Shown: piece by piece, positions 16,394 through 24,642 of the stretch | Layout of the letters: each line of letters begins with the position of its first letter | How positions within the stretch are numbered: position 1 is the stretch's first letter | NCBI GenBank assembly: GCA_051875715.1 | Contig: JBJEHD010000095.1 | Location: 26,354-90,353 of the forward strand | Direction of reading: 5' to 3' | Source: DYCT01 sp051875715 | GTDB lineage: Bacteria > Bacteroidota > Bacteroidia > Bacteroidales > Bacteroidaceae | DNA length: 64,000 nucleotides | The notes under the pieces: model-generated | The model's input: only the letters and a program-made list of their open reading frames with translations | Database searches by the model: none | Told to the model about the DNA's origin: nothing | Program-made: the position numbers and the translations under genes

Positions 16394-17368
16394 TTACGCC
16401 GCGTCTTGGAACATGGGCGAAGCGAACCACTTCTTGTAGAGGTGGGTGGCAAGGCCGTAGACGAAGAAGGCCGAGGCGAAGCCGGCGATGGCGTCGATGA
16501 GGTAGTGCGCCTGGATGTAGACGGTGGCGCAGCACAGCAGCACGTAGAAGGGCAGCAGGCAGGCGAAGAGCCATCGGTTGCCGCGCCAGGCCAGAATCAT
16601 CAGGATGGTGGAGATGCCCACGTGCGAACTTGGGAAGGCGGCTGTGGGGCGTTCGCCCACCTGTTGCGAGGCCTCCACCAGGCTATAGAACAAACCGCGC
16701 TCCGTGCCCGGGGCCGGCAACAGTTCTACGTGGTGGTTGAAGTAGTCGCCGATGGGCGGGAAATGTCCGGCGGCCACCTGGTCCAGTCCGATGGCCGGGA
16801 AGTAGAACTGCGGACCGGCCACCGGCACCACGATGTAGAACAGGTAATAGAGGAAAAACGACGTGACCAGCACGAACGACACCTTCTCGAACCACTGGAA
16901 CCGGAACAGACAGTACCACACGCTCACGACGAAAATCATGGGGTAGTAGGCGAAGTAGCCCATGTTGAACGGCTCGCTGAACCACCGCTCGGGCACGGCG
17001 TAGAAGAACTCCAGCGCCGGTTGGCAGCCGAACACGAACTGTTCGATGCGGGCGAACACGTAGTCGAGGTTGGGCAACAGGCGGTTGAACTCGTAGGTGT
17101 CGGGATACCAATAGGAGAGCAGGCTCATCTGCACCGCCATGCGGACAAAGGCCGAGAAACGGCAGGGAGCCAGCCGGTAGAGCCGGATGAGGGCAAAGGT
17201 CAGGGCCACGATGAGCAGCCGTTCCCACAGCATCTCGCCCGGATGGTCCATCACGGGATAGATGAAGAGGATGATAATCGAGGTCAGCGCGTTGTAGATG
17301 AGGCTGATTTTCTCGACGGCGAACAGTCCCTTCTGGTGTTCGATGCGTTTGAATAAGTCTAAAGCCAT
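16394..17368 (-). CDS. PAP2-superfamily membrane phosphatase/transferase
   Basis: 324 residues, multi-pass membrane protein. The PAP2 catalytic motifs are recognisable: GERPTAAFPSSH (phosphate-binding with the PSSH His) and AHYLIDAIAG (His-x3-Asp pair). It is larger than simple undecaprenyl-diphosphate phosphatases and resembles the inositol-phosphoceramide synthase/PAP2-like group of Bacteroidales, which transfer or remove head groups on lipids. It overlaps the epimerase gene by 10 nt and follows it in one operon with a cation efflux gene. A sphingolipid or glycolipid substrate is inferred, not shown. Confidence 0.82.
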   Translation of the reverse strand: MALDLFKRIEHQKGLFAVEKISLIYNALTSIIILFIYPVMDHPGEMLWERLLIVALTFALIRLYRLAPCRFSAFVRMAVQMSLLSYWYPDTYEFNRLLPNLDYVFARIEQFVFGCQPALEFFYAVPERWFSEPFNMGYFAYYPMIFVVSVWYCLFRFQWFEKVSFVLVTSFFLYYLFYIVVPVAGPQFYFPAIGLDQVAAGHFPPIGDYFNHHVELLPAPGTERGLFYSLVEASQQVGERPTAAFPSSHVGISTILMILAWRGNRWLFACLLPFYVLLCCATVYIQAHYLIDAIAGFASAFFVYGLATHLYKKWFASPMFQDAA

Positions 17369-18360
17369 CCTTCTTTCTTATACCAGGCGATGGCTTCCTC
17401 CACCCCGCGTTCCAGCGGATATTCCGGCTGGTAGCCGAGGTCGTTCTGCAGGGGTGCGATGTCGCATCGCCAGTTTCGTTGTTTCATGATTCGATATTTG
17501 TCTCGGTTGAGGGTGCTGCTCTTTCCGGCCAGTGCCGCCGTTTTCTCGGCCACCCACGAGATGGCCTTCAGCAAGCCCAAGGGGCAGGTGAAGCGCACCA
17601 TCCAGGGGTTTCCCAGTTCTTTTCGGATGAGGTCGGAGAAGGCGCGGCTGTTGTAGGTGCGTCCGTCGCTCACGAAGTAACATTTCCGGGTTGTGCCGCG
17701 GTCGATGGCGCGGAAGATGGCCTGCGCCAGGTCCATCACGTAGACGAACGTGAGGTCCTGCCGACGGAAGCCGGCGGCGAAGTCCACGTGTCGTCGGATG
17801 GACTGGGCCATGAGGAAATAGTCGCGCTCGCGCGGACCATACACGCCGGTCGGGCGGAAGATGACGTAGGGCAGGCTTTTGTGTTGCTGTAGGAAGAGTT
17901 CCGTTTTCCGTTTGCTCCGTCCGTAGGCCGTGTTGGGGCAGGGTTGGTCGTGGTCGGTGATGGGGGCGTAGTCCGTTTCGTGTATCGGGCCGAACACGCT
18001 CAGCGAACTGAGGTAGATGAATTGGGCGGGGGTGCGGCCGCTGGCTTGCAGGGCCTCCACCAGGTGGCGTGTAGCATCGTAGTTGTGCCGGTCGAAGTCG
18101 GCCGGATTGATGCATTGGGTGGTGCCGGCGCAGTGCACCACCACGTCCCAGGGTGCGTCGGGTTCGGCCAGTTGCCATTGCAGGCGTTCGGGGTCGCCCA
18201 GGTCCAGTTCGATGAGGCGGATGTCCGGGTGCTTCAGGTAGCGGGTGCTGCTGGTGTGCCGGATGGCGGCCCAGGTGTCGAAGCCCCTCCGTAGGGCCTC
18301 TTCCACTACGAAACTGCCGATGAAGCCGCTCGCGCCGGTGATAAGGATTCGTTTCTTCAT
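17359..18360 (-). CDS. NAD(P)-dependent epimerase/dehydratase (extended SDR)
   Basis: 333 residues. The Rossmann start ITGASGFIGS matches TGxxGxxG, and the active-site YxxxK is YGRSK with a Ser-containing YLSSLSVFG strand before it. C-terminal length and sequence fit extended short-chain dehydrogenases acting on nucleotide sugars or lipid intermediates. Members of this group have been linked to ceramide reduction and other lipid steps in Bacteroidales, and the adjacent PAP2 gene supports a lipid connection; the exact reaction is unknown. The start overlaps the end of the cation efflux gene by 4 nt and the end overlaps the PAP2 start by 10 nt, giving a tightly coupled operon. Confidence 0.88.
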   Translation of the reverse strand: MKKRILITGASGFIGSFVVEEALRRGFDTWAAIRHTSSTRYLKHPDIRLIELDLGDPERLQWQLAEPDAPWDVVVHCAGTTQCINPADFDRHNYDATRHLVEALQASGRTPAQFIYLSSLSVFGPIHETDYAPITDHDQPCPNTAYGRSKRKTELFLQQHKSLPYVIFRPTGVYGPRERDYFLMAQSIRRHVDFAAGFRRQDLTFVYVMDLAQAIFRAIDRGTTRKCYFVSDGRTYNSRAFSDLIRKELGNPWMVRFTCPLGLLKAISWVAEKTAALAGKSSTLNRDKYRIMKQRNWRCDIAPLQNDLGYQPEYPLERGVEEAIAWYKKEGWL

Positions 18361-19283
18361 GCCTTCGTTTTGTTTGGGTCTGTTTTCAGCGGTTCCACGT
18401 GGATGCCCACGTGTGTGTTCTCGCCGTAGCGTTCCTTCAGTTTCTGCTCAATCTCGGTGGCTGTCCGGTGGGCCTGGTGCAGGCTGATGTTGCCGTCCAT
18501 GCGCACGTGCATCTCGATGGCGTATCGGTTTCCGATGCGTCGGGTGCGCAGGTTGTGGGGTTGGCTGACGTCGGGCACCGAGTAGACGATGTGCAGGATT
18601 TCCTGTTCCACGTCGTCGGGCAGCGACTTCTCCAGCAGGTCGTTGAGGCAGGGTATCAGCAGTTGGATGGCTACGCGGACGATGAGGATGCTCACCACCA
18701 CGGCCGCCAGCGGGTCGAGCAGGCGCCAGTTCTCGCCCAGCAGGCAGGCACCGCCGATGCCGATGGCCGTCCCGACGGACGAGAGGGCGTCGCTGCGGTG
18801 GTGCCAGGCGTTGGCCACGACGGCTTGCGAGTTGAGGGCTTTACCTTCGCGTGCGGTGTAGTGGTACAGTCCTTCTTTGGCGGCTATCGAGACGAGGGCC
18901 GCACCCAGGGCAATCATCCCCGGCCGCTCCAGGGTTTCGCCTTGCAGGTAGTGGTAGATGTGCTCGAGTCCGCTCCAGCAGATGCTGATGCCTACGGCCA
19001 GCAGGGCCCCTCCGATGAGGGCGGTGGCCAGTGTCTCGTATTTGCCGTGCCCGTAGTCGTGGTCCTTGTCCACGGGTTTGCTGGAGATGTGGACGAACAG
19101 CAGGATGACGATGTCGGTCAGGAAGTCGGACAAGGAGTGGACGGCGTCGGCTATCATGGCGGCGCTCTGTCCGAGCAGGCCGGCGGCGAACTTGAGTCCG
19201 ACCAACACGAAATTGACGAGGCTCCCGGCAAGGGTGACCCGGCGAATGCGCTTCTCGCGTTGTGTGTCGAAAGAATCCGTCAT
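18357..19283 (-). CDS. Cation diffusion facilitator (divalent metal efflux)
   Basis: 308 residues, the size of CDF transporters. Metal-site pairs are visible: HSLSD in helix 2 (with a further Asp, FLTD) and HHRSD in helix 5, plus a His-rich HDYGHGKYE loop. The C-terminal ~90 residues form the cytoplasmic ferredoxin-like domain (IEMHVRMDGNISLHQAH). It should export Zn2+, Fe2+ or Mn2+ in exchange for protons. ATG 19283 is used; the ORF continues upstream but would cross the promoter. It is the first gene of the operon with the epimerase and PAP2 genes, transcribed divergently from rnr. Confidence 0.9.
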   Translation of the reverse strand: MTDSFDTQREKRIRRVTLAGSLVNFVLVGLKFAAGLLGQSAAMIADAVHSLSDFLTDIVILLFVHISSKPVDKDHDYGHGKYETLATALIGGALLAVGISICWSGLEHIYHYLQGETLERPGMIALGAALVSIAAKEGLYHYTAREGKALNSQAVVANAWHHRSDALSSVGTAIGIGGACLLGENWRLLDPLAAVVVSILIVRVAIQLLIPCLNDLLEKSLPDDVEQEILHIVYSVPDVSQPHNLRTRRIGNRYAIEMHVRMDGNISLHQAHRTATEIEQKLKERYGENTHVGIHVEPLKTDPNKTKA

Positions 19284-19314
19284 GGCGGTCGTTGTTGTTT
19301 TAAGGATGAGGGGG

Positions 19315-19322
19315 CAAAGATA
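19315..19322 (-). promoter_or_regulatory. Promoter of the cation efflux operon
   Basis: Minus-strand TATCTTTG matches the -7 consensus. A minus-strand TTTG at 19343-19346 lies 20 bp upstream, matching the Bacteroidota -33/-7 arrangement. Confidence 0.75.
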
Positions 19323-19467
19323 ATGCAAGCCGGACAAAGGTGCAAACCTGCCCGTTTTTTTTGCTGTGTCCCACAGGCTTTCCCTTTCTATACGTCCCGG
19401 GCAGTACCGATGCGGGAGCGATGCAGGAATTTTCGTCCGAAAGGCATTCTGTTTGCATCGAAATGCC

Positions 19468-19475
19468 TATTTTTG
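19468..19475 (+). promoter_or_regulatory. -7 box for rnr
   Basis: TATTTTTG matches TAnnTTTG about 100 bp before the rnr ATG. No good -33 was found. Confidence 0.5.
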
Positions 19476-19575
19476 TTCGGTTTTCCAGACGGGCCTTTGC
19501 GCCGTCGGGCGAACCATCGGGCGGCTCAGTCCGTTTGTGGGTAGAGCCGTTGATAAATAGCAAGGAGAAAAGAGT

Positions 19576-21732
19576 ATGGCAAAGAAGAAAGAAAAGAAAG
19601 AGAAGAGAGAGAAGAAGGGCGGGAAATACATGCGGAAGAAGGAACTGGCCGACCGGCTGATTGCGTTGTTCCACGAACGCCCTGCGGAAGCCTATTCCTA
19701 TAAACACCTGTTTTCGGCCCTCTCGCTGAAGACCCATCCGCTGAAGATGTTGTGCGCCGACATCCTCGGCGAGATGCTCGAAGAGGATTACCTGGTGCAG
19801 ACCGAGAACGGGCGTTTCCGCCTGAACGACCACGGCCTGACGCTCACCGGCACGTTCCAACGCCGGGGAGGCCGCTGCCTGTTCCTGCCCGACGAGGGTG
19901 GCGAGCCCATCGCTATCGCCGAGGCCAATGCCGGCCACGCCTTGTCCGGCGACCGTGTGCGCATCGCCTTCTTCGCCAAGCGTCGGCGTCGGGCGGCCGA
20001 GGGCGAGGTCATTGAGGTGTTGCAGCGGGGCGAGGACACTATCGTGGGCACGCTGGACGTCAGCAAGAACTATGCGTTCCTGGTGGCCGACGGACGTGCG
20101 CTGGGCATCGACATCTTCATCCCTCGCGACAAACTGAAGGGAGGCAAGCACGGCGACAAGGCCGTGGTGAAAATCGTCGATTGGCCCGAGAAGGCCAAGA
20201 ACCCCATCGGGCAGGTGGTCGACGTGCTCGGCCCCTCCGGCGAGAACAATGCCGAGATGCATGCCATCCTGGCGGAGTTCGGCCTGCCCTATGTCTACCC
20301 GAAGGCTGTGGAGGCGGCTGCCGACAAGATTCCGGCCGAGATTCCGGCCGAGGAACTGGCGCAGCGCGAGGACTTCCGCGACGTGGTCACCTTCACCATC
20401 GACCCGAAGGATGCCAAGGACTTCGACGACGCCCTCTCCATCCGCTCCGTGGGCGACGGCCTGTGGGAGGTGGGCGTGCACATCGCCGACGTGTCGCACT
20501 ACGTGAAGGAAGGCGGCATTATCGACAAGGAGGCCCAGCGCCGGGCCACCTCCGTCTACCTGGTGGACCGCACCATCCCCATGCTGCCCGAACGGTTGTG
20601 CAACTTCATCTGTTCGCTCCGCCCCGACGAGGAGAAACTGGCCTTCTCCGTCATCTTCCGCATGGACGAGAAAGGCAACGTCGCCGATTCGCACATTGCC
20701 CATACCGTCATCCGCAGCAACCGCCGCTTCACCTACGAAGAGGCGCAGCAAATCATCGAGACCGGCGAAGGCGACTACCGCGACGAGGTGCTCGCGCTCA
20801 ACCGCATCGCGCAGGCCTTGCGCGAGAAACGTTTCCAAGCCGGAGCCATCAACTTCGACCGCTACGAGGTGAAGTTCGAGATTGATGAGAAGGGCAAGCC
20901 GCTGAGCGTCTACTTCAAGGTGTCGAAAGAGGCCAACAAACTGGTGGAGGAGTTCATGTTGCTGGCCAACCGAACCGTGGCCGAGAAGGTGGGCAAGACC
21001 GGCGGCAAGAAGCCGAAGGTGCTGCCCTATCGCATCCACGACCTGCCCGACCCCGAGAAACTGGACAACCTGGCGCAGTTCATCGCCCGCTTCGGCTACA
21101 AGATCCGCACCTCGGGCACGAAGACCGACGTGTCGCGCTCCATCAACCACCTGCTCGACGACATCCAGGGACGTAAGGAAGAGAACCTCATCGAGACCGT
21201 GTCCATCCGCGCCATGCAGAAGGCCCGCTATTCGGTGCACAACATCGGACACTACGGCCTCGCCTTCGACTACTACACCCATTTCACCTCGCCCATCCGC
21301 CGCTATCCCGACCTGATGGTGCACCGTCTGCTCACCCGCTACCTCGCCGGCGGACGCACGGCCAGCGAAACCAAGTACGAGGAACTGTGCGAGCACAGTT
21401 CGGCCATGGAGCAGTTGGCGGCCAGTGCCGAGCGCGCCTCCATCAAGTACAAGCAGGTGGAGTTCATGACCGACCGCCTCGGCCAGGTGTTCGACGGGGT
21501 CATCTCCGGTGTCACCGAGTGGGGCCTCTACGTCGAACTCAACGAGAACAAGTGCGAGGGCATGATTCCCATCCGCGACCTGACCGACGACTACTATGAG
21601 TTCGACGAGAAGAACTACTGCCTGCGCGGCCGCCGTCGCAAGCACGCCTACAGCCTGGGCGATGCCGTCACGGTGCGTGTGGCCAAGGTCAACCTGGAGC
21701 GCAAGCAGCTCGACTTCGAGTTGCTGGACTGA
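19576..21732 (+). CDS. rnr: Ribonuclease R
   Basis: 718 residues in the standard RNase R layout: a Lys-rich N-terminus, a winged-helix region (~20-85), two cold-shock-like OB domains (~85-235), the RNB catalytic domain (~255-590) and a C-terminal S1 domain (~630-715). The RNB acidic cluster appears as DPKDAKDFDDALS, which binds the catalytic Mg2+ ions, and HFTSPIRRYPDL is the conserved RNB end. It degrades structured RNA 3' to 5'. The gene has its own promoter and a strong terminator, so it is probably monocistronic. Confidence 0.96.
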   Translation: MAKKKEKKEKREKKGGKYMRKKELADRLIALFHERPAEAYSYKHLFSALSLKTHPLKMLCADILGEMLEEDYLVQTENGRFRLNDHGLTLTGTFQRRGGRCLFLPDEGGEPIAIAEANAGHALSGDRVRIAFFAKRRRRAAEGEVIEVLQRGEDTIVGTLDVSKNYAFLVADGRALGIDIFIPRDKLKGGKHGDKAVVKIVDWPEKAKNPIGQVVDVLGPSGENNAEMHAILAEFGLPYVYPKAVEAAADKIPAEIPAEELAQREDFRDVVTFTIDPKDAKDFDDALSIRSVGDGLWEVGVHIADVSHYVKEGGIIDKEAQRRATSVYLVDRTIPMLPERLCNFICSLRPDEEKLAFSVIFRMDEKGNVADSHIAHTVIRSNRRFTYEEAQQIIETGEGDYRDEVLALNRIAQALREKRFQAGAINFDRYEVKFEIDEKGKPLSVYFKVSKEANKLVEEFMLLANRTVAEKVGKTGGKKPKVLPYRIHDLPDPEKLDNLAQFIARFGYKIRTSGTKTDVSRSINHLLDDIQGRKEENLIETVSIRAMQKARYSVHNIGHYGLAFDYYTHFTSPIRRYPDLMVHRLLTRYLAGGRTASETKYEELCEHSSAMEQLAASAERASIKYKQVEFMTDRLGQVFDGVISGVTEWGLYVELNENKCEGMIPIRDLTDDYYEFDEKNYCLRGRRRKHAYSLGDAVTVRVAKVNLERKQLDFELLD

Positions 21733-21767
21733 CACACCGTCCTCCTTCTTCCCTTGTCCGGCGGCTC

Positions 21768-21816
21768 AAAAGCCGGTCTTTCTCCCTTTTTACGGTGCAG
21801 AGAGGCCGGCTTTTGT
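21768..21816 (+). terminator. Intrinsic terminator of rnr
   Basis: AAAAGCCGG (21768-21776) pairs with CCGGCTTTT (21806-21814), with partial inner pairing. The right arm ends in a T run. It lies 35 bp after the rnr stop. Confidence 0.8.
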
Positions 21817-21846
21817 ACGATTGTGTCATATCCTCGTACGATTTTA

Positions 21847-21855
21847 CCCCCCCCC
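21847..21855 (+). repeat. 9-C homopolymer tract at the -33 position of the beta-helix gene
   Basis: Nine C residues end 17 bp before the -7 box at 21873, where the -33 element would lie. Length changes here would shift promoter spacing. Confidence 0.7.
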
Positions 21856-21872
21856 GATTCCCTGCATTCCCC

Positions 21873-21880
21873 TACTTTTG
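21873..21880 (+). promoter_or_regulatory. -7 box of the beta-helix protein gene
   Basis: TACTTTTG matches TAnnTTTG exactly; ATG follows at 21911. The leader AGAAACTAAA is shared with the pilus operon leader. Confidence 0.7.
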
Positions 21881-21910
21881 GCCACAAGAGAAACTAAAAA
21901 TCAATACAAT

Positions 21911-23965
21911 ATGAAAAGACATGGACTGTTGTTGGCCTTCCTGGCCATCGCGTCGTGGGCCAATGCGACGATTTATTATTTGAAGTCTACTACTGACTCA
22001 CCGAATGCGTGGGCGGAGGTGGAGGATGCAACCAATGTGGTGGTGACGGACAATATTCAATCTGCTTTTAATAAGTTGTCTGCAGCTGATGACGAATTGT
22101 GGATTGCGAAGGGAACGTATAGCTTGACATCTTACAGGTATTTGAGTAAAACGTGTAAAATATATGCAGGATTCAGCGGGTCGGAAACAGATGCAAGTGA
22201 GCGTGACTACCTTAACAATCCGGTGGTGGTTACAGTTGCAGAAAATGTAACGGCCTCAGCTGGTAATTCTGTAATCTGTTTGAATGCCAATGATATTGTT
22301 TTGGATGGTATCACGTTCGATGGCGAAAATATTGTTCGTGCAAGTGAAACAGCATATTGGCTTATTAATGCATATGCAGATAAAACCGGTATTGTGGTTC
22401 AGAATTGTTCATTTAAAAATTTCGTTTTCTCTTACACAAATAAAACCACGACGGCAAGTATGCCTGCCAAATTTGGTTGTATTCTGCTGAACAAAGCTAC
22501 AACGACTGTCCAGGGTTGTAGTTTCAGCAATAATAAGATACAAGCAACCACTGGTGAGGGAGGCGCAGAAGTAACTACTTCTTTGTCGGCATTGCTCTAT
22601 GTGAATAGTGGTGATGCCTCGAATGGTGCGAAAATTCGCAATTGTGTGTTCGATGCGAATACGAATGTCGCCTCAACAGGTAATGTGGGTGCATCAGTTC
22701 GGGTAGGAACTTACGCAACGATAGAAGGGTGCACGTTTAAAAATCATACAGCAGGTTATGCCTGCTATTTAGGTGGTGCGAATGATAACACAACAATGTC
22801 AAATTGTGTATTTACAGCAAACTCTAGTGGTGCTATATGTATGTATAATGGAGGGACAGTTGAATACAACTTGTTCTATAATAATACATCTAAAGCGCCA
22901 ATATATATGCTGAATGGTTCTATTCGGAATTGTGCGATGTTAGAACCCTCATTGCAAATGATATATTTCTCTAACTCCAATACGCGAACCGTAGTGAATA
23001 ATCTGTTAATAGGAAGTTCTGTAGGAGGTACTACTACCAACGTCACGTTTACGGATAACTATTGGAAACATGGAACGACTACGGTAAACATGGGTACTGA
23101 AATCACCAACGTCACCCCGCTCACCCTCTCCAACTACGGCCCGACCGTATGGCCGGCCGAGGCATGGGCGGCCTTGAAGACAGCGTTGGTTGCCAAATCA
23201 TTGAACCTGAATTTGGCCGATGCGGCATTTAATTATACGGGTGAGACAATGAATATTTCCGTCTCCTACACCCGTGCATGCTACGTCGACGGCTATCGCG
23301 AAAGCATCATCCTTCCTTTCAAGCCGACGGGCATCAAGGATGCCGACGGCAATTCGGCAACGGACGACTTCATCTTCGAGCGTTTCGCCAGCAAGGGAGA
23401 AGCCGCGATTACCTTCGCCGAACGGGACTTCAACAACCTCGAGGCCAACGTGCCCTACCTGATGCGCTACAATGGAACAAAGAGCACCGGCATGAAAGGA
23501 TTCACCTTCATCGGCGAGAGCCTGCCCGCCCGTCCGGAATCGCTGGGCGAGATCTTCGTCGGCACGTACGAAACGGTGCCCTACGAGGCTGAAACCGCGC
23601 GCTACGTGTTAAGTGTGGATGGCGCAACAGAATATTTCGGCCAGCTGGCTTCTACGGCCAGCATCGCGCCCTACCGCGCCTACTTGGAGATTCCGACCGA
23701 TCCTTCGGGTGCTCCGGTCCGCTTCTCCATCGCCTTCGGCGGTAGCGACGAGGGTGGGGCCACGGACATCGATTCGGCCGCACAGTCCGATGCCGTATGG
23801 GCCGAAGAGGGTGCCATCTGCCTGTCGGTCGGCGAAGCGCAGCAAGTCCGCATCTACGGGGTGGACGGCCGCCTCGTCCGTACGGAGTGGGTGGACGGCC
23901 TGTCGCGCCTGCCGATGCCGCAGGGCCTTTACATCGTGAACAACCGCAAGGTGGTGGTTCGCTAA
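21911..23965 (+). CDS. Secreted parallel beta-helix protein with C-terminal sorting domain
   Basis: 684 residues. A signal peptide (LLLAFLAIASWANA) is followed by a right-handed beta-helix of the pectate-lyase/polymorphic-outer-membrane type: repeated Asn/Cys/Thr-rich rungs such as VLDGITFDGENI, VVQNCSFKNF and TMSNCVFTANS, residues ~45-410. Residues ~440-610 form a different beta domain. The end (IYGVDGRLVRTEW, then GLYIVNNRKVVVR) is a Por/T9SS-type sorting domain. The middle third of the gene is clearly AT-richer than its ends and neighbours, which suggests a swapped helix module. The function may be adhesion or glycan binding; no catalytic residues can be assigned. Confidence 0.8.
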   Translation: MKRHGLLLAFLAIASWANATIYYLKSTTDSPNAWAEVEDATNVVVTDNIQSAFNKLSAADDELWIAKGTYSLTSYRYLSKTCKIYAGFSGSETDASERDYLNNPVVVTVAENVTASAGNSVICLNANDIVLDGITFDGENIVRASETAYWLINAYADKTGIVVQNCSFKNFVFSYTNKTTTASMPAKFGCILLNKATTTVQGCSFSNNKIQATTGEGGAEVTTSLSALLYVNSGDASNGAKIRNCVFDANTNVASTGNVGASVRVGTYATIEGCTFKNHTAGYACYLGGANDNTTMSNCVFTANSSGAICMYNGGTVEYNLFYNNTSKAPIYMLNGSIRNCAMLEPSLQMIYFSNSNTRTVVNNLLIGSSVGGTTTNVTFTDNYWKHGTTTVNMGTEITNVTPLTLSNYGPTVWPAEAWAALKTALVAKSLNLNLADAAFNYTGETMNISVSYTRACYVDGYRESIILPFKPTGIKDADGNSATDDFIFERFASKGEAAITFAERDFNNLEANVPYLMRYNGTKSTGMKGFTFIGESLPARPESLGEIFVGTYETVPYEAETARYVLSVDGATEYFGQLASTASIAPYRAYLEIPTDPSGAPVRFSIAFGGSDEGGATDIDSAAQSDAVWAEEGAICLSVGEAQQVRIYGVDGRLVRTEWVDGLSRLPMPQGLYIVNNRKVVVR

Positions 23966-24007
23966 GCAATGAATCAATCGAAGGAAATCAGAAAAACAAG
24001 AACGCAC

Positions 24008-24196
24008 ATGAATAAGAAACCGTATATCGCTCCGAAGATGGAGCAAATCGAGATGGAACTTGCGGACGTGATGGCCGTGTCGGGCCAGGAGAGCAACATC
24101 ACGATCGACACCGGTGGCAGCCAGTCCGAGGTAACCAACCCCCGCAGCCCGCGCCGCTTCTGGTCGTCGGCCGACGATTGGGATATCGACCAATAA
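24008..24196 (+). CDS. Small (62-residue) YIAPKME-type protein, uncharacterised
   Basis: Begins MNKKPYIAPKMEQIEMELAD and ends with basic RSPRRFWSS followed by an acidic, Trp-containing DDWDIDQ tail. Bacteroidales genomes encode many short proteins of this form (start KKxYIxPxME, a Met/Ala-Val-Ser-Gly segment, then an Arg pair and a Trp/Asp end); I know no function for them. ATG 24008 is preferred to ATG 23969 because the family starts with the Lys-Lys-x-Tyr motif; AAGGA occurs 20-25 nt upstream. It follows the beta-helix gene by 42 bp and probably shares its transcript. A secreted or processed peptide role is conceivable but unproved. Confidence 0.7.
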   Translation: MNKKPYIAPKMEQIEMELADVMAVSGQESNITIDTGGSQSEVTNPRSPRRFWSSADDWDIDQ

Positions 24197-24245
24197 TGCA
24201 GGCCATAAAAAGCCGAAACGCACCCCCTCCCTGATGTATACCGAT

Positions 24246-24390
24246 GTATTGTAGTAAATCGTTCAGCCTTGGCTGAACGGTCAAGTAGGTTATATTACTT
24301 TGCCTTTGAGCCTATATCCTACGACCGTTCAGCCAAGGCTGAACGCAAAGCGCAAGGTTGTTGCTGCGTGTCAGAACTTGCATCGCATCA
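24246..24390 (-). repeat. Palindrome-doublet repeat element, copy 2 (inverted)
   Basis: The palindromes at 24260-24279 (TT centre) and 24326-24345 (AA centre) are again exactly 66 bp apart. The segment aligns without gaps to the reverse complement of 4631-4775. One hairpin has flipped its two central bases relative to copy 1, while the arms are unchanged, as expected if the stem is conserved. Confidence 0.8.
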
Positions 24391-24458
24391 TTTACTATTC
24401 AACGTTATATTGACCTCGCAACTTTGTCAGCAAAGCGTCTTGTATGCTCGGCCGGTGG

Positions 24459-24593
24459 CTACTTCACCCGTCGGTTCAGCTGGTTGTTTGCCTTCTCCGG
24501 GCGCGACTTGCCGATGCGTTTGCCCGAGGGCTTCTTGCCGGTCTGCTTCTTGCGTCCCGATGGGGCGAAGGGGTTCTTCTTGTTTAGACTCAT
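24459..24593 (-). CDS. Small basic protein (44 residues), uncharacterised
   Basis: Short ORF starting MSLNKKNPFAPSGRKK and ending NQLNRRVK; about a third of its residues are Lys or Arg, with repeated KK-x-PSG-type motifs. By hand count 37 of 44 sense codons end in G or C, matching the codon use of real genes in this GC-rich window and unlike chance ORFs in this AT-leaning stretch. No Shine-Dalgarno is seen, which is normal here. It could be a nucleic-acid- or ribosome-associated protein by charge alone. It lies downstream of, and on the same strand as, the DUF4143 ATPase gene (49-bp gap). Confidence 0.6.
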   Translation of the reverse strand: MSLNKKNPFAPSGRKKQTGKKPSGKRIGKSRPEKANNQLNRRVK

Positions 24594-24642
24594 GATGGGA
24601 TGTTTTTGCTTGGTGGTAAGTGATGGGCGGAATCCCTCCGCG

